Below, one piece after another: positions 17,576 to 25,981 of a DNA stretch of 64,000 nucleotides. The notes below the pieces were generated by a model. The model was not told the origin of the DNA, did not search any database, and worked only from the letters and a program-made list of their open reading frames with translations. Source of the stretch: Rhodovulum robiginosum. GTDB taxonomy: Bacteria > Pseudomonadota > Alphaproteobacteria > Rhodobacterales > Rhodobacteraceae. How positions within the stretch are numbered: position 1 is the first letter of the stretch; every line of letters starts with the position of its first letter. Where the stretch lies: contig NZ_RWGU01000042.1 of NCBI RefSeq assembly GCF_003944755.1, positions 62,001 to 126,000 of the forward strand, written 5' to 3'. The translations under genes and the position numbers were made by a program.

Positions 17576-18544
17576 CTACACGCCCTCGGGCCCCACACGC
17601 CCGGCGACGAACCCGCAGCCGAGCCCGGAAAGCAGCGCGCGGGCCTCGGCCTCGCATTCCTTGGCCTCGTGCGCGACCCAGCCGGAAAAGCGGCTGACGA
17701 TGCGGCGGTTGAGATGCCGGGTCGGACAGACGAACCAGTAGGCGGGAAACTCGACCACCGGGCAGGCAAGGCTCAGCGGCACCAGGTCGCCGCGGGCGAG
17801 TTCGGGCAGGCACAGCGTGGCACTGTCGAGCGCCACGCCGCCCGATTGCTTGGCCATCTCGATCGACATCGACGAGCGGTCGAAGCGGAACGGGTAGACC
17901 AGCTCTTTCAGCTCGATCCGGTTCGAGGCCAGCCACAGATCCCAGCGGTAAAGCGATTTGACGCTGTCGATGAGGCGGGCCGATTCCAGCTGCGTCGCCA
18001 GGTCGCCGCCCTGGCGGCGCAGCCGGTCCAGATAGGCCGGGCTGCACATCGGCATCACCAGGTCGCTCATCAGGCAATCCACCGTCAGGCCGGCCCAATC
18101 GCCATGTCCGTAGCGCAGGTCGCAATCGACCGCCTCGGTCTCGAACGAGGTGACATCGGGCGTGGCGTCGATGCGGATCGCCCAGTCGGGGTTGTCGGCG
18201 GCAAAGCGCGCCACGCGCGGACCCAGCCAGCGCACGCCGAAGCTGGGGCTGACGCGGATCGTGAGGCCGCGCATGTCGCGCTGGCGGCCGATCGCGCTGC
18301 GGGCGTTGCGTAGCGCACCGAATGCGTGGGCCGTGGTCTGGAACAGCCGGTCGCCGTCGAGCGTCAGCACCAGGCGGCGCTTTTCGCGGCGGAAGAGTTT
18401 CACGCCGAACTGGCCTTCCAGAAGGCGGATCTGCTGGCTGACCGCCGAGGGCGACACGCCCAGCTCGGCGGCTGCCTTGGTCACGGTGCCAAGCCGCGCC
18501 ACGGCCTCGAAATACTCGGTCGCCTTGAGATTGATGTCGCGCAT
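17576..18544 (-). CDS. LysR family transcriptional regulator (GcvA-like)
   Basis: This 322-residue LTTR has the N-terminal winged helix-turn-helix ATEYFEAVARLGTVTKAAAELGVSPSAVSQQI (residues 7-39) followed by LEGQFGVKLF. A two-lobed effector domain starts at about residue 90 (MRGLTIRVSPSFGVRWLGPR), with GHGDWAGLTVDCLMSD typical of the GcvA-like branch. The start at 18544 (MRDINLKATEYF) has an AAGGGG ribosome site, and an in-frame extension of 19 codons lacks one. It is divergent from the RuBisCO-like operon with a 168-bp gap containing the shared TGAAGYTYTNCTAA motif, so it is the natural candidate regulator of that operon and of the other two motif-bearing units. Confidence 0.9.
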   Translation of the reverse strand: MRDINLKATEYFEAVARLGTVTKAAAELGVSPSAVSQQIRLLEGQFGVKLFRREKRRLVLTLDGDRLFQTTAHAFGALRNARSAIGRQRDMRGLTIRVSPSFGVRWLGPRVARFAADNPDWAIRIDATPDVTSFETEAVDCDLRYGHGDWAGLTVDCLMSDLVMPMCSPAYLDRLRRQGGDLATQLESARLIDSVKSLYRWDLWLASNRIELKELVYPFRFDRSSMSIEMAKQSGGVALDSATLCLPELARGDLVPLSLACPVVEFPAYWFVCPTRHLNRRIVSRFSGWVAHEAKECEAEARALLSGLGCGFVAGRVGPEGV

Positions 18545-18615
18545 GAAACCCCTTGGTAAAGCGGCGCTTTTTTGCTTCGGCGCATCCCGCAGGTTAGCCA
18601 AAGACAGTTTTTTTG

Positions 18616-18629
18616 TGAAGCTCTGCTAA
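18616..18629 (+). promoter_or_regulatory. Shared 14-bp motif, copy 2 (LysR / RuBisCO-like intergenic region)
   Basis: TGAAGCTCTGCTAA sits in the divergent promoter region, 84-97 bases before the RuBisCO-like start and 72-85 bases before the LysR start. This is the usual place for an LTTR site that both autoregulates and activates the divergent operon. It matches copies at 17183 and 25027 at all but the Y/N positions. Confidence 0.6.
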
Positions 18630-18712
18630 ACAACCCTTTTACGTTAATTGATTGACCGGTGGCCGATCCCCGTGGGACCGTCGCCCGATCCGCAATATCC
18701 GAGACCGCAACG

Positions 18713-19963
18713 ATGAACGCGCGCATTGAGGCCGACTATCTGATCGAGACCCCGGACGACCCGGCCCGCGCGGCCGAGGTGATGGCCGGCGAGCAATCGT
18801 CGGGCACCTTCGTCAAGCTGCCGGGCGAAACGGACGCCCTGTTGCAGCGCGCCGCGGCGCGGGTCGAGCGGCTAGAGGTTCTGGGCACCGTTGCCGCGCC
18901 CTCGCTGCCCTGCGCCATGCCCGATCGGGGCACAGGCTATACGCGCGCGGCGGTCACGCTGTCCTGGCCCTTCGAAAATATCGGCCCCGACCTGCCCAAC
19001 CTGATGGCCACCGTCGCCGGCAACCTTTTCGAGCTACGCCCGTTTTCCGGCCTCCGGCTGGAGGATATCCGCCTGCCCGGCGCCTTTGCCGCCGCCGGCC
19101 CCGGCCCCCGGTTCGGCATCGCGGGCACAAGGCGGCTGGCGGGCGTGGCGGAGGGCCCGCTGATCGGCACCATCATCAAGCCCAGCGTGGGCCTCTCGCC
19201 CGAGGACACGGCGGCGCTGGCGGGCACCCTGGCGGGTGCGGGCATCGACTTCGTCAAGGATGACGAGCTGCAGGCCGACGGCCCCGCCTGCCGCTTCGAG
19301 GACCGCGTGCGCGCGGTCATGCGCGTGTTGAACGATCACGCCGAGTGGACCGGCAAGAAGGCGATGTATGCCTTCAACCTGACCGGCGAGGTCGATGACA
19401 TGCGCCGCCGGCACGACCTGGTGCGCGATCTTGGCGGAACCTGCGTGATGGCCAGCCTCAATTCGGTGGGGCTGACGGGCCTGCTGGCGCTCGCGCGCCA
19501 TTCCGAGTTGCCGATCCACGCCCACCGCAACGGCTGGGGCGCGCTGTCGCGCGCGCCGATGCTGGGCTGGTCCTACCCCGCCTGGTCGAAACTCTGGCGC
19601 CTGGCCGGGGCCGACCACATGCATGTCAACGGGCTGGGCAACAAGTTCAGCGAACCCGACGCCTCGGTGATCGCCTCGGCGCGCGCGCTGATGGACCCCC
19701 TGTTCCCCGACAAACCCTGCATCCCGATGCCGGTCTTTTCCTCGGGGCAGTCGGCGGTGCAGCCGCCCGAAACCTATCGCCGCCTCGGCAGCGCCGATTG
19801 CATCTATGCGGCAGGCGGCGGGATCATGGGGCACCCGGACGGGCCAGCTGCGGGCGTGCAAAGCCTGCGCGACGCCTGGGACGCCGCCATGGCCGGGATC
19901 GCGGCCAGCGACTACGCCCGCACCCACCCGGCACTGGCCCGCGCGCTGGAGACCTACGCTTGA
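18713..19963 (+). CDS. RuBisCO-like protein, probable 3-oxo-isoapionate-4-phosphate decarboxylase or transcarboxylase/hydrolase
   Basis: This 416-residue form IV RuBisCO-like protein has the large-chain barrel motifs GTIIKPSVGL (Lys156; the second active-site lysine is replaced by Ser158), DFVKDDE (carbamylated lysine Lys182 with metal ligands Asp184 and Glu185), HAHRNGWGAL, HVNGLGNKF and a phosphate-binding end, SSGQSA and AGGGIMGHPDG. It therefore keeps the carbamate/Mg site but is not a carboxylase. Known relatives beside a DUF1537 kinase and a D-apionate oxidoisomerase act on 3-oxo-isoapionate 4-phosphate, either releasing CO2 or giving 3-phosphoglycerate plus glycolate. The next two genes are exactly those partners. 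Which of the two reactions applies cannot be decided from the sequence. The ATG at 18713 was chosen over an upstream GTG because homology begins there. Confidence 0.85.
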   Translation: MNARIEADYLIETPDDPARAAEVMAGEQSSGTFVKLPGETDALLQRAAARVERLEVLGTVAAPSLPCAMPDRGTGYTRAAVTLSWPFENIGPDLPNLMATVAGNLFELRPFSGLRLEDIRLPGAFAAAGPGPRFGIAGTRRLAGVAEGPLIGTIIKPSVGLSPEDTAALAGTLAGAGIDFVKDDELQADGPACRFEDRVRAVMRVLNDHAEWTGKKAMYAFNLTGEVDDMRRRHDLVRDLGGTCVMASLNSVGLTGLLALARHSELPIHAHRNGWGALSRAPMLGWSYPAWSKLWRLAGADHMHVNGLGNKFSEPDASVIASARALMDPLFPDKPCIPMPVFSSGQSAVQPPETYRRLGSADCIYAAGGGIMGHPDGPAAGVQSLRDAWDAAMAGIAASDYARTHPALARALETYA

Positions 19964-21327
19964 CGACCGAAAGCGGGCTGCCAGGGGGGGTGCTGCTGGG
20001 CTGGTACGGCGACGATTTCACCGGCTCGGCGGCGGTGATGGAGGCGCTGGAATTCGCCGGCCTGCCGGCGGTGCTGTTCCTCGATCTGCCGCTGCCGCAC
20101 CAGGTGGCCCGGTTTCCCGCCGCGCGCGCGGTGGGCATCGCCAGCACCGCGCGCACCCACGCGCCCGGCTGGATGGAGGCCCACCTGCCCCCGGCCTTTC
20201 GCTTTCTCGCCGAAACCGGCGCGCCGGTGGTACATTACAAAATCTGCTCGACACTCGATTCCGCGCCCGAGACAGGCTCGATCGGGCGGGCCATCGACAT
20301 CGGCACCGGCATCGTGCCCGGCCCTTGGGTGCCCTGCCTGGTGGCCGCGCCCAACATGCGGCGCTACCAGTGTTTCGGGCACCTTTTCGCCGGCGCGCCC
20401 GAGGGCGTGTTCCGTCTCGACCGGCACCCGGTCATGGCGCGCCACCCGGTGACCCCGATGGATGAATCCGACGTGGGCCGGCACCTGGCACGCCAGACGG
20501 CCAAGGCAATGGGGCTGATCGACCTCGAAGACCTGGCGGGCGATCCGCGGGCCGCGCTGAGGCGCGAAATCGACCGCGGCGCAGAGGTGATCGCGCTCGA
20601 CGCTATGACCATGGCCGACATGGCCGCCTGCGGCGCGCTGATCTGGGAAGGGCGCGACGCGCCGATCTTTGCGGTCGGCTCGCAGGGGGTGGAGTATGCG
20701 CTGGTCGAACACTGGCGGCAGGCCGGGCTGATGCCGCGGATAGACCGCACCGCAGGCGCGGGGCCAGTGGATCAAATGGTCGCCGTCTCGGGCTCGGTCT
20801 CGCCGGTCACCGCGGCGCAGATCGACTGGGCCGAGGCCAACGGCTTTGCCGGCATCGCGCTCGACGCGGCGGCGGTGGCGTGCGGCGACGCCGGCGCCGA
20901 GGCAGCCGCGCTGGCCGCCGCGCGCCAGGCGCTTTCCGAGGGGCGCGACGCGCTGATCCATTCGGCCCGCGGGCCAGAGGACCCCGGCGTGGCGCGGATG
21001 CGAGAGGCCTGCCAGGCCGCGGGCATCGCGCCGGACACCGCCAACGGGCGGATCGGGTCGGCGCTGGGGCGCATCCTGCGTCACCTGCTGGCGGAAACCG
21101 GGCTGACCCGCGCGGTGATCTCGGGCGGCGACACCTCGGGCTTTGCCGCACGGACACTGGATTTCTACGCGCTCACGGCGCTGGCGCCCACGATACCGGG
21201 CGCGGCGCTGATGCGCGCATGGTCGGACGATGCCGCCCTCGACGGGCTGCAACTGGCGCTGAAAGGCGGACAGATGGGAAGCCGGGACTTTTTCGGCTGG
21301 ATCAAACGCGGCGGCGGGACCGCCTGA
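19960..21327 (+). CDS. oiaK: Four-carbon acid sugar kinase family protein (DUF1537), probable 3-oxo-isoapionate kinase
   Basis: This 455-residue DUF1537 kinase has the N-terminal substrate domain GWYGDDFTGSAAVMEAL (residues 14-30), KICSTLDSAPETGSIGRA and a C-terminal ATP-binding domain with VAVSGSVSPVTAAQI, VISGGDTSGFAARTL and LKGGQMGS. It probably phosphorylates 3-oxo-isoapionate for the RuBisCO-like enzyme encoded just upstream. The likely start is TTG at 19960, which overlaps the upstream stop (TTGA); the first ATG lies far inside. A second DUF1537 kinase in the window (60640-61908) belongs to the tetronate module, so the two paralogues have different partners. Confidence 0.82.
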   Translation: MTTESGLPGGVLLGWYGDDFTGSAAVMEALEFAGLPAVLFLDLPLPHQVARFPAARAVGIASTARTHAPGWMEAHLPPAFRFLAETGAPVVHYKICSTLDSAPETGSIGRAIDIGTGIVPGPWVPCLVAAPNMRRYQCFGHLFAGAPEGVFRLDRHPVMARHPVTPMDESDVGRHLARQTAKAMGLIDLEDLAGDPRAALRREIDRGAEVIALDAMTMADMAACGALIWEGRDAPIFAVGSQGVEYALVEHWRQAGLMPRIDRTAGAGPVDQMVAVSGSVSPVTAAQIDWAEANGFAGIALDAAAVACGDAGAEAAALAAARQALSEGRDALIHSARGPEDPGVARMREACQAAGIAPDTANGRIGSALGRILRHLLAETGLTRAVISGGDTSGFAARTLDFYALTALAPTIPGAALMRAWSDDAALDGLQLALKGGQMGSRDFFGWIKRGGGTA

Positions 21328-21338
21328 AGGAGGGAGAG

Positions 21339-22187
21339 ATGACGAAAATCGCGTTGCTCGGTGCGGGCGGCAAGATGGGTGTGCGGCTGGCGCAGAACCT
21401 CAAAAGCTCGCGCTTCGAGGTGGACCATGTGGAGATATCCCAGGAAGGCCGCGCGCGGCTCAAGCGGGAGGTGGGCGTCGACACGGTCGATGCCGACAAC
21501 GCGCTGGCCGACAGCGACGTCATCGTCATGGCGGTGCCCGACCGGATGATCGGCAAGATCGCCCACAGCTTTATCGAAAAGGTCAAACCGGGGGCCGCGC
21601 TGGTGGTGCTCGACGCCGCCGCGCCCTATGCCGGCGAGATGCCGAAGCGCGACGACGTCACCTATTTCTGCAGCCATCCCTGCCACCCCAACATCTTCGA
21701 GGTGACGCCCGACGTCGAGGCGCAGAAGGATTATTTCGGCGGCATCGCAGGTGAGCAGGGCATCGTCTGCGCGCTGATCCAGGGGCCGGAAGAGCATTAC
21801 GAGATGTGCGAGGAGGTGGCCAAGATCATCTACGGCCCCGTGGCCCGCTCGCACCGCTGCACGCTGCAGGACATCGCGGTGCTGGAACCGGCGCTGTCGG
21901 AAACCGTGGGCGCCACGTTCTCGCTGGCGCTGCGCGAGGCCACCGACCGGGCGGTCGCCATGGGCGTGCCCGAGGCCGCGGCGCACGATTTCATCCTGGG
22001 GCATCTGAAGATCGAACTGGCCATCGCCTTCGGCATCTTCCCCGAGGGCAAGTTCTCGGACGGCGCCCTTCTGGCCATCGACAACGCCAAATCGGTGATC
22101 TTCAAGGACGACTGGCTGGATGAGGTGTTCAACCTCGACGCGGTGAAGAAATCGGTCGCCGATATCTGCGCGCCGTCGCCGGGCTGA
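21339..22187 (+). CDS. apnO: D-apionate oxidoisomerase homologue (6-phosphogluconate dehydrogenase-fold)
   Basis: This 282-residue protein has an N-terminal Rossmann domain (IALLGAGGKMGVRLAQNL, residues 4-21; VIVMAVPDRMIGKIA), a linker segment FCSHPCHPNIFEVTP and an all-helical C-terminal domain. This is the build of D-apionate oxidoisomerase, which oxidises D-apionate and migrates a hydroxymethyl group to give 3-oxo-isoapionate. The RuBisCO-like protein and the kinase upstream would take the product on, giving a coherent three-gene operon. Its AAGGAGGG ribosome site overlaps the kinase stop. Some automatic annotations call this family a phosphogluconate dehydrogenase C-terminal-domain protein. 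Confidence 0.83.
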   Translation: MTKIALLGAGGKMGVRLAQNLKSSRFEVDHVEISQEGRARLKREVGVDTVDADNALADSDVIVMAVPDRMIGKIAHSFIEKVKPGAALVVLDAAAPYAGEMPKRDDVTYFCSHPCHPNIFEVTPDVEAQKDYFGGIAGEQGIVCALIQGPEEHYEMCEEVAKIIYGPVARSHRCTLQDIAVLEPALSETVGATFSLALREATDRAVAMGVPEAAAHDFILGHLKIELAIAFGIFPEGKFSDGALLAIDNAKSVIFKDDWLDEVFNLDAVKKSVADICAPSPG

Positions 22188-22190
22188 GCC

Positions 22191-22961
22191 TCAGGTGCTG
22201 GTTCCGGCCCGCATGGTGCCCACCACCGTGCGGGCGCCGGCCGCCATCAGCCGCGCATCCGATGAGATGGTGACGAAGCGAAAGCCCTTTTCGATGCGCC
22301 TGAGCGCGGCCTCGGGCGTGCCGTTGTGGATGCCCGCGATCTTGCCATGCTCCTTGGCCTTGGCGAGGATGAAATCGATGGCCTCGGCGACCGGCGGATC
22401 GACATCGTCGAAGGTGGGCCGGCAGCCCAGCGCCAGCGACAGGTCCGAAGGGCCGATATAGACCGCGTCGAGCCCCGGCACCGAAAGGATGTCCTCGAGG
22501 TTGTCGAGCCCCGCGCGGGTCTCGATCATGGCAAAGCCGACCACGGTGTCATTGGCATGTTCGGGGTAATCGGCCCCGCCATAAAGCAGCCCGCGGATCG
22601 GACCGAAGCTGCGACCGCCCAAGGGCGGGTACTTGGTCGATTTGACCAGGAGTTCGGCATCCTCGGCGCTGTTGACCATCGGGCAGATCACCGCGTAGGC
22701 GCCCGCGTCCAGCACCTTCATCATGATGCCGGGGTCGAGCCAGGGCACGCGGGCCATGGGCACGGTGTCGGTGGTCGAGATCGCCTGGAACATCGCCACG
22801 GCGGCCTGGTAGTCGACCACCCCGTGCTGCAGATCGACGGTCAGCGAATCCCAGCCCTGATGGGCCATGGTCTCGGCCGAAAACCCGCTGGGAATCGCCA
22901 GCCAGCCGTTGATCGCGGCCTTGCCGGTCCCCCAGATCTCGCGCAGTCGGTTCGGGCGCAT
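22191..22961 (-). CDS. HpcH/HpaI aldolase family protein
   Basis: This 256-residue class II pyruvate aldolase-type barrel has LTVDLQHGVVDYQ (residues 40-52), ARVPWLDPGIMMKVLDAGA (catalytic Arg region), CPMVNSAEDAE, MIETRAGLDNLEDI (metal Glu) and YIGPSDLSLALG (metal Asp). Members cleave 4-hydroxy-2-keto acids to pyruvate plus an aldehyde. It is convergent with the apionate operon (3-bp gap) and lies downstream of the SnoaL-like gene with a strong hairpin in between. Ribosome site AAGGAG precedes the ATG at 22961. Its substrate is unknown; a role in sugar-acid side-chain cleavage fits the region. Confidence 0.88.
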   Translation of the reverse strand: MRPNRLREIWGTGKAAINGWLAIPSGFSAETMAHQGWDSLTVDLQHGVVDYQAAVAMFQAISTTDTVPMARVPWLDPGIMMKVLDAGAYAVICPMVNSAEDAELLVKSTKYPPLGGRSFGPIRGLLYGGADYPEHANDTVVGFAMIETRAGLDNLEDILSVPGLDAVYIGPSDLSLALGCRPTFDDVDPPVAEAIDFILAKAKEHGKIAGIHNGTPEAALRRIEKGFRFVTISSDARLMAAGARTVVGTMRAGTST

Positions 22962-23063
22962 TGTCGGTCTCCTTGTTGACGTGAGCGGCGTGTCGGCCCC
23001 AAGGCCCCGGCAAACGCCTCACCCGTTTCAGGCCGCGGCTCGGGCGCGCTGCCCGGCCGATGG

Positions 23064-23094
23064 GCGCAGCGCGCGCTCTTGCGGCGCGCTGCGC
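23064..23094 (-). terminator. Strong hairpin at the 3' end of the SnoaL-like gene
   Basis: A perfect 11-bp stem GCGCAGCGCGC / GCGCGCTGCGC with a 9-base loop begins at the stop codon of the minus-strand SnoaL-like gene. There is no U-run after it, so it may be an mRNA-stabilising end or a weak terminator rather than a classic intrinsic terminator. Confidence 0.45.
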
Positions 23095-23486
23095 TATCGC
23101 CCCTCGGCCTGCCGCGCGTATTCGTCGGCATCGAACCAGCCGCGCGAGGCCACGACCTTGAGATCGTCGTCGAGCTCCCACTCTTCCCAGCCCCGCACGG
23201 TCAGCGGGTTGCCGGTCTTTGCGTCGTGCCCGGTGAATGTCCAGACATAAACCGCATGGTTTCCCGAGCAGCGGATATCGTCGCATGTCAGGCTGAGGTC
23301 AGGCACATCGGCGTAGAACCCGGCCGCCATGTCGCGGACCCGCGCGCGCCCCGACCACGGGTCGCCCCTATTGATGACGATGCCGCCATCCTCGGCGAAA
23401 AACGAGGCCACCGCCTCGGGCGATTTCGAATTCCATGCCGCGGTGTAGTCCGCGGCCATCCGGGCAACGCCTTGCGGATCGATCAT
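23094..23486 (-). CDS. SnoaL-like / NTF2-fold nuclear transport factor-like protein
   Basis: This 130-residue small protein has the NTF2-like pattern: helix MAADYTAAWNSKSPEAVASFFAEDG (residues 10-34), then beta strands with RARVRDMAAGFYADVPDLSLTCDDI, HAVYVWTFTGHDAKTG and LTVRGWEEWELDDD. Members include polyketide cyclases and small isomerases, and many have unknown functions. The ATG at 23486 follows GGGTGGGAG. It is 118 bases downstream of the SAF-domain dehydrogenase on the same strand and probably co-transcribed. Its function is not assigned. Confidence 0.75.
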   Translation of the reverse strand: MIDPQGVARMAADYTAAWNSKSPEAVASFFAEDGGIVINRGDPWSGRARVRDMAAGFYADVPDLSLTCDDIRCSGNHAVYVWTFTGHDAKTGNPLTVRGWEEWELDDDLKVVASRGWFDADEYARQAEGR

Positions 23487-23604
23487 CTCCCACCCCTTTT
23501 CGACCAGTCCCTTGCGGCCAGCCTGCCACGATGCGGCAAACCTGTCCAACTCCTCCGCCTGTCCGGGCGTCGAACGCGCGGGCCGGGCCGCGGCGCCCCC
23601 TGCC

Positions 23605-24945
23605 CTAGCCGTCCAGCAGCCGCTTCTGCTCGTCGCGCATCGCCACGATGTCGAGGTCTTCGGTGATCTCGACATCGTCGAAGCTGACCACCTGGTCGCG
23701 GACGATGGGCTTTTTCAGCTTCACGTGATGGGCAAGCCCGATGGGCAGGGCGTTGCGCTGCATCGACTGCGTGGCCGGGATCGCCTTGGCCCAGACCTTG
23801 AAACCGCCCTCGCCGTCGAGATATTCGCCCGCCGCGAAATCGCCCTTGGAGGTCGCCACCGCGTCGGCCCGATAGCGGGTGGACGACCCTGTGGCCTCGC
23901 CGCGCAGCACCGCCGACAGCACCGACACGCTGGTTTCCAGCCCGATCAGGTGAAACGGCCGCCACATCGAGCCGTACCAGCCCGACTTGTCGGTCAAGAG
24001 CCCGTATTGCTGGAAACAGGCGCGGGTATAGTCGTCCGGCGCGCGGAAGGTGACGAACATGCCGTACTGGATGTTGTTCAGCACCACGCGCCCGTCGGGT
24101 TCGCGGCTGGCGGCGATATCCACCAGCCCGGCCTTCGGCAGCCGCCCGCCCTCGGACTCGGGCTTGAAGACCTCGGCCAGGTCCTGCAACCCCGAGGGGT
24201 AGAAGGCCAGCCCGTCATCGGGGCAATCGAGCCCGGTCGCATTGGCCACCGCCGCCATCTCGATCGCGGCCTTGGTGCCGTCGGTGAAGGAGTTGTACAT
24301 TTTCGGGTTGAAATCGCCCGCGGCGACCTCTTCGTCGGTCCAGCCGAAAAAGCTCCAGACCGTGTCGGGCGTCGAATAACGGTAGGGCGGCGCGAAATTC
24401 ATGCCCTTTCCGGCGGCCACCAGTTCGAAACCGCAGGAATGGACCCAGTCCACCAGTTCGCAGATCGCGCCGGGCTGGTCGCCATAGGCCATGGAATAGA
24501 CCACGCCCTGTTGCCGGGCCCGCTCGGCCAGGTGCGCGCCGCACAGCACGTCGGCCTCGACATTGACCATCACCACATGCTTGCCCGCGTCGATGGCGGC
24601 CATGGCATGGCGCAGCCCCGCGATGGGGTGGCCCGTGGCCTCGATGATGCACTCGATCCCCTCCGCGGCGCAAAGCGCGCGGGCATCCTCGGTCAGGTGC
24701 GTGGTGCCCGCCTCCATCGCCGCTGCGAACGAGGGCGCGCCGAACCGCTCTTCCCCCCAGCCGACCCGTGAGAGCGCGCCGCGCGCCTTGGCCAGATCGA
24801 GATCGGCAATGCCGACCACGTGCAGCCCGGCGATGAATTTCGCCTGCGCCAGGATCATCGAGCCGAACTTGCCCGCCCCGATCAGCCCCACCCGCACCGG
24901 GCGCCCCTCGGCCGCCCGTATCGCCAGCATCGTCGACAGGTTCAT
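23605..24945 (-). CDS. NAD(P)-dependent oxidoreductase with C-terminal SAF domain (homoserine dehydrogenase-like)
   Basis: This 446-residue protein has an N-terminal Rossmann domain VRVGLIGAGKFGSMILAQA (residues 18-36) with VGIADLDLAKA, then GIECIIEATGHP and GKHVVMVNVEADVLCG as in homoserine dehydrogenase-like enzymes. The C-terminal part after about residue 340 (KGDFAAGEYLDGEGG... LPIGLAHHVKLKKPIVRDQVV) is a SAF domain. Such proteins are often mis-annotated as FlgA. A strong AAAGGAGGGG site precedes the ATG at 24945. It diverges from the split transketolase across a gap holding the shared LysR-type motif. I infer a polyol or sugar-acid dehydrogenase role; no characterised substrate is known to me. 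Confidence 0.8.
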   Translation of the reverse strand: MNLSTMLAIRAAEGRPVRVGLIGAGKFGSMILAQAKFIAGLHVVGIADLDLAKARGALSRVGWGEERFGAPSFAAAMEAGTTHLTEDARALCAAEGIECIIEATGHPIAGLRHAMAAIDAGKHVVMVNVEADVLCGAHLAERARQQGVVYSMAYGDQPGAICELVDWVHSCGFELVAAGKGMNFAPPYRYSTPDTVWSFFGWTDEEVAAGDFNPKMYNSFTDGTKAAIEMAAVANATGLDCPDDGLAFYPSGLQDLAEVFKPESEGGRLPKAGLVDIAASREPDGRVVLNNIQYGMFVTFRAPDDYTRACFQQYGLLTDKSGWYGSMWRPFHLIGLETSVSVLSAVLRGEATGSSTRYRADAVATSKGDFAAGEYLDGEGGFKVWAKAIPATQSMQRNALPIGLAHHVKLKKPIVRDQVVSFDDVEITEDLDIVAMRDEQKRLLDG

Positions 24946-25026
24946 GCCCGCCCCTCCTTTTCGCGTATTCGGCGCAGGATAGACACGCGCGGCGGGCCGC
25001 AACCATCGCTTTCTGGCACCAGGGTC

Positions 25027-25040
25027 TGAAGTTTTTCTAA
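25027..25040 (+). promoter_or_regulatory. Shared 14-bp motif, copy 3 (SAF dehydrogenase / split transketolase intergenic region)
   Basis: TGAAGTTTTTCTAA lies 90-103 bases before the transketolase N-subunit start and 82-95 bases before the divergent SAF-domain dehydrogenase start. It matches the copies at 17183 and 18616, linking this divergon to the LysR gene beside the RuBisCO-like operon. Confidence 0.55.
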
Positions 25041-25129
25041 CGAACGCCTTAAGATTTCGAGATTGCTATACGGGGCCGTCCCGCGCGACTGATGCACCCT
25101 GTCATTCAACGCGCACCAGGGAGGATTCC

Positions 25130-25981
25130 GTGACAGCAGACCCCGCCAAGGCCGGATCGAACGTGAGCCTCGCGCGACGCGCCTGGGCGATCCGCCGCAA
25201 CGCGCTGTTGATGGGTGAGGTGCAGGGCCAGGGCTATATCGGCCAGGCGCTCGGCGCGGCCGACCTGCTTGCCGTCACCCATTTCCACGCCATGCGCTAC
25301 CGCCCCGGCGAGCCCGAGTGGGAGGGGCGCGACCGCTTTTACCTTTCCATCGGGCATTACGCGATCGCGCTTTACGCGGCGATGATCGAGGCCGGCATCC
25401 TGCCCGACGACGAGATCGCCACCTACGGCATGGACGACTCCCGCCTGCCGATGTCGGGCATGGCGTCCTACACGCCGGGGATGGAGATCACCGGCGGCTC
25501 GCTGGGCCATGGCCTCGGCATCGCCGTGGGGGCCGCGCTGGGGCTGAAGCGCAAGCAAAACCCCGCCTTCCTCTACAACCTGCTGTCCGATGGCGAGCTT
25601 GGCGAGGGCTCGACCTGGGAGGCGGTGATGTCCGCCGTGCAGTGGAAGCTCGACAACCTCATCGCGGTGGTCGATTTCAACAACCAGCAGGCCGACGGCC
25701 CGACCCGCGAGGCACTGGCCCGCACCCCCGAGGCGGCGAAATGGGCCGCCTTCGGCTGGTACGCGCAAGAGATCGACGGCAACGACCTGAACGCGCTGGT
25801 CGCCGCCTTCGACGCGGCGCGCGCCCATGCCGGCCCCGAGCCGCGCGTCATCATCTGCAACACCCGGATGTGCAAGGGCATCCCCTTCCTCGAAGCGCGC
25901 GAGAAAACCCATTTCATCCGGGTCGAACCCGATGAATGGACCAAGGCGCTGGCCATCCTCGACGCGGAGAAGCCCGAATGA
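25130..25981 (+). CDS. Transketolase, N-terminal (ThDP-binding) subunit of a split enzyme
   Basis: This 283-residue protein contains only the diphosphate-binding half of a transketolase: GQGYIGQALGAADLLA (residues 34-49), SIGHYAIALYAAM, GSLGHGLGIAVGAALG, then the ThDP/Mg motif SDGELGEGSTWEAVMSAVQWKLDN...DFNNQQ. The start is GTG at 25130 after GGGAGG. The partner pyrimidine-domain subunit follows with a 4-base overlap. Split transketolases of this type include the D-apulose-4-phosphate transketolase AptA/AptB, an interesting parallel given the apionate genes upstream. Substrate identity is inference. Confidence 0.9.
   Translation: MTADPAKAGSNVSLARRAWAIRRNALLMGEVQGQGYIGQALGAADLLAVTHFHAMRYRPGEPEWEGRDRFYLSIGHYAIALYAAMIEAGILPDDEIATYGMDDSRLPMSGMASYTPGMEITGGSLGHGLGIAVGAALGLKRKQNPAFLYNLLSDGELGEGSTWEAVMSAVQWKLDNLIAVVDFNNQQADGPTREALARTPEAAKWAAFGWYAQEIDGNDLNALVAAFDAARAHAGPEPRVIICNTRMCKGIPFLEAREKTHFIRVEPDEWTKALAILDAEKPE

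Noticed and set aside
18713-19963. Authentic RuBisCO large subunit
   Set aside because: The active-site lysine after KP is serine, the loop regions differ, and there is no small subunit, phosphoribulokinase or Calvin-cycle neighbour.
23605-24945. Flagellar P-ring protein FlgA
   Set aside because: The SAF domain at the C-terminus invites this label, but the N-terminal NAD(P)-binding dehydrogenase domain and the context rule it out.
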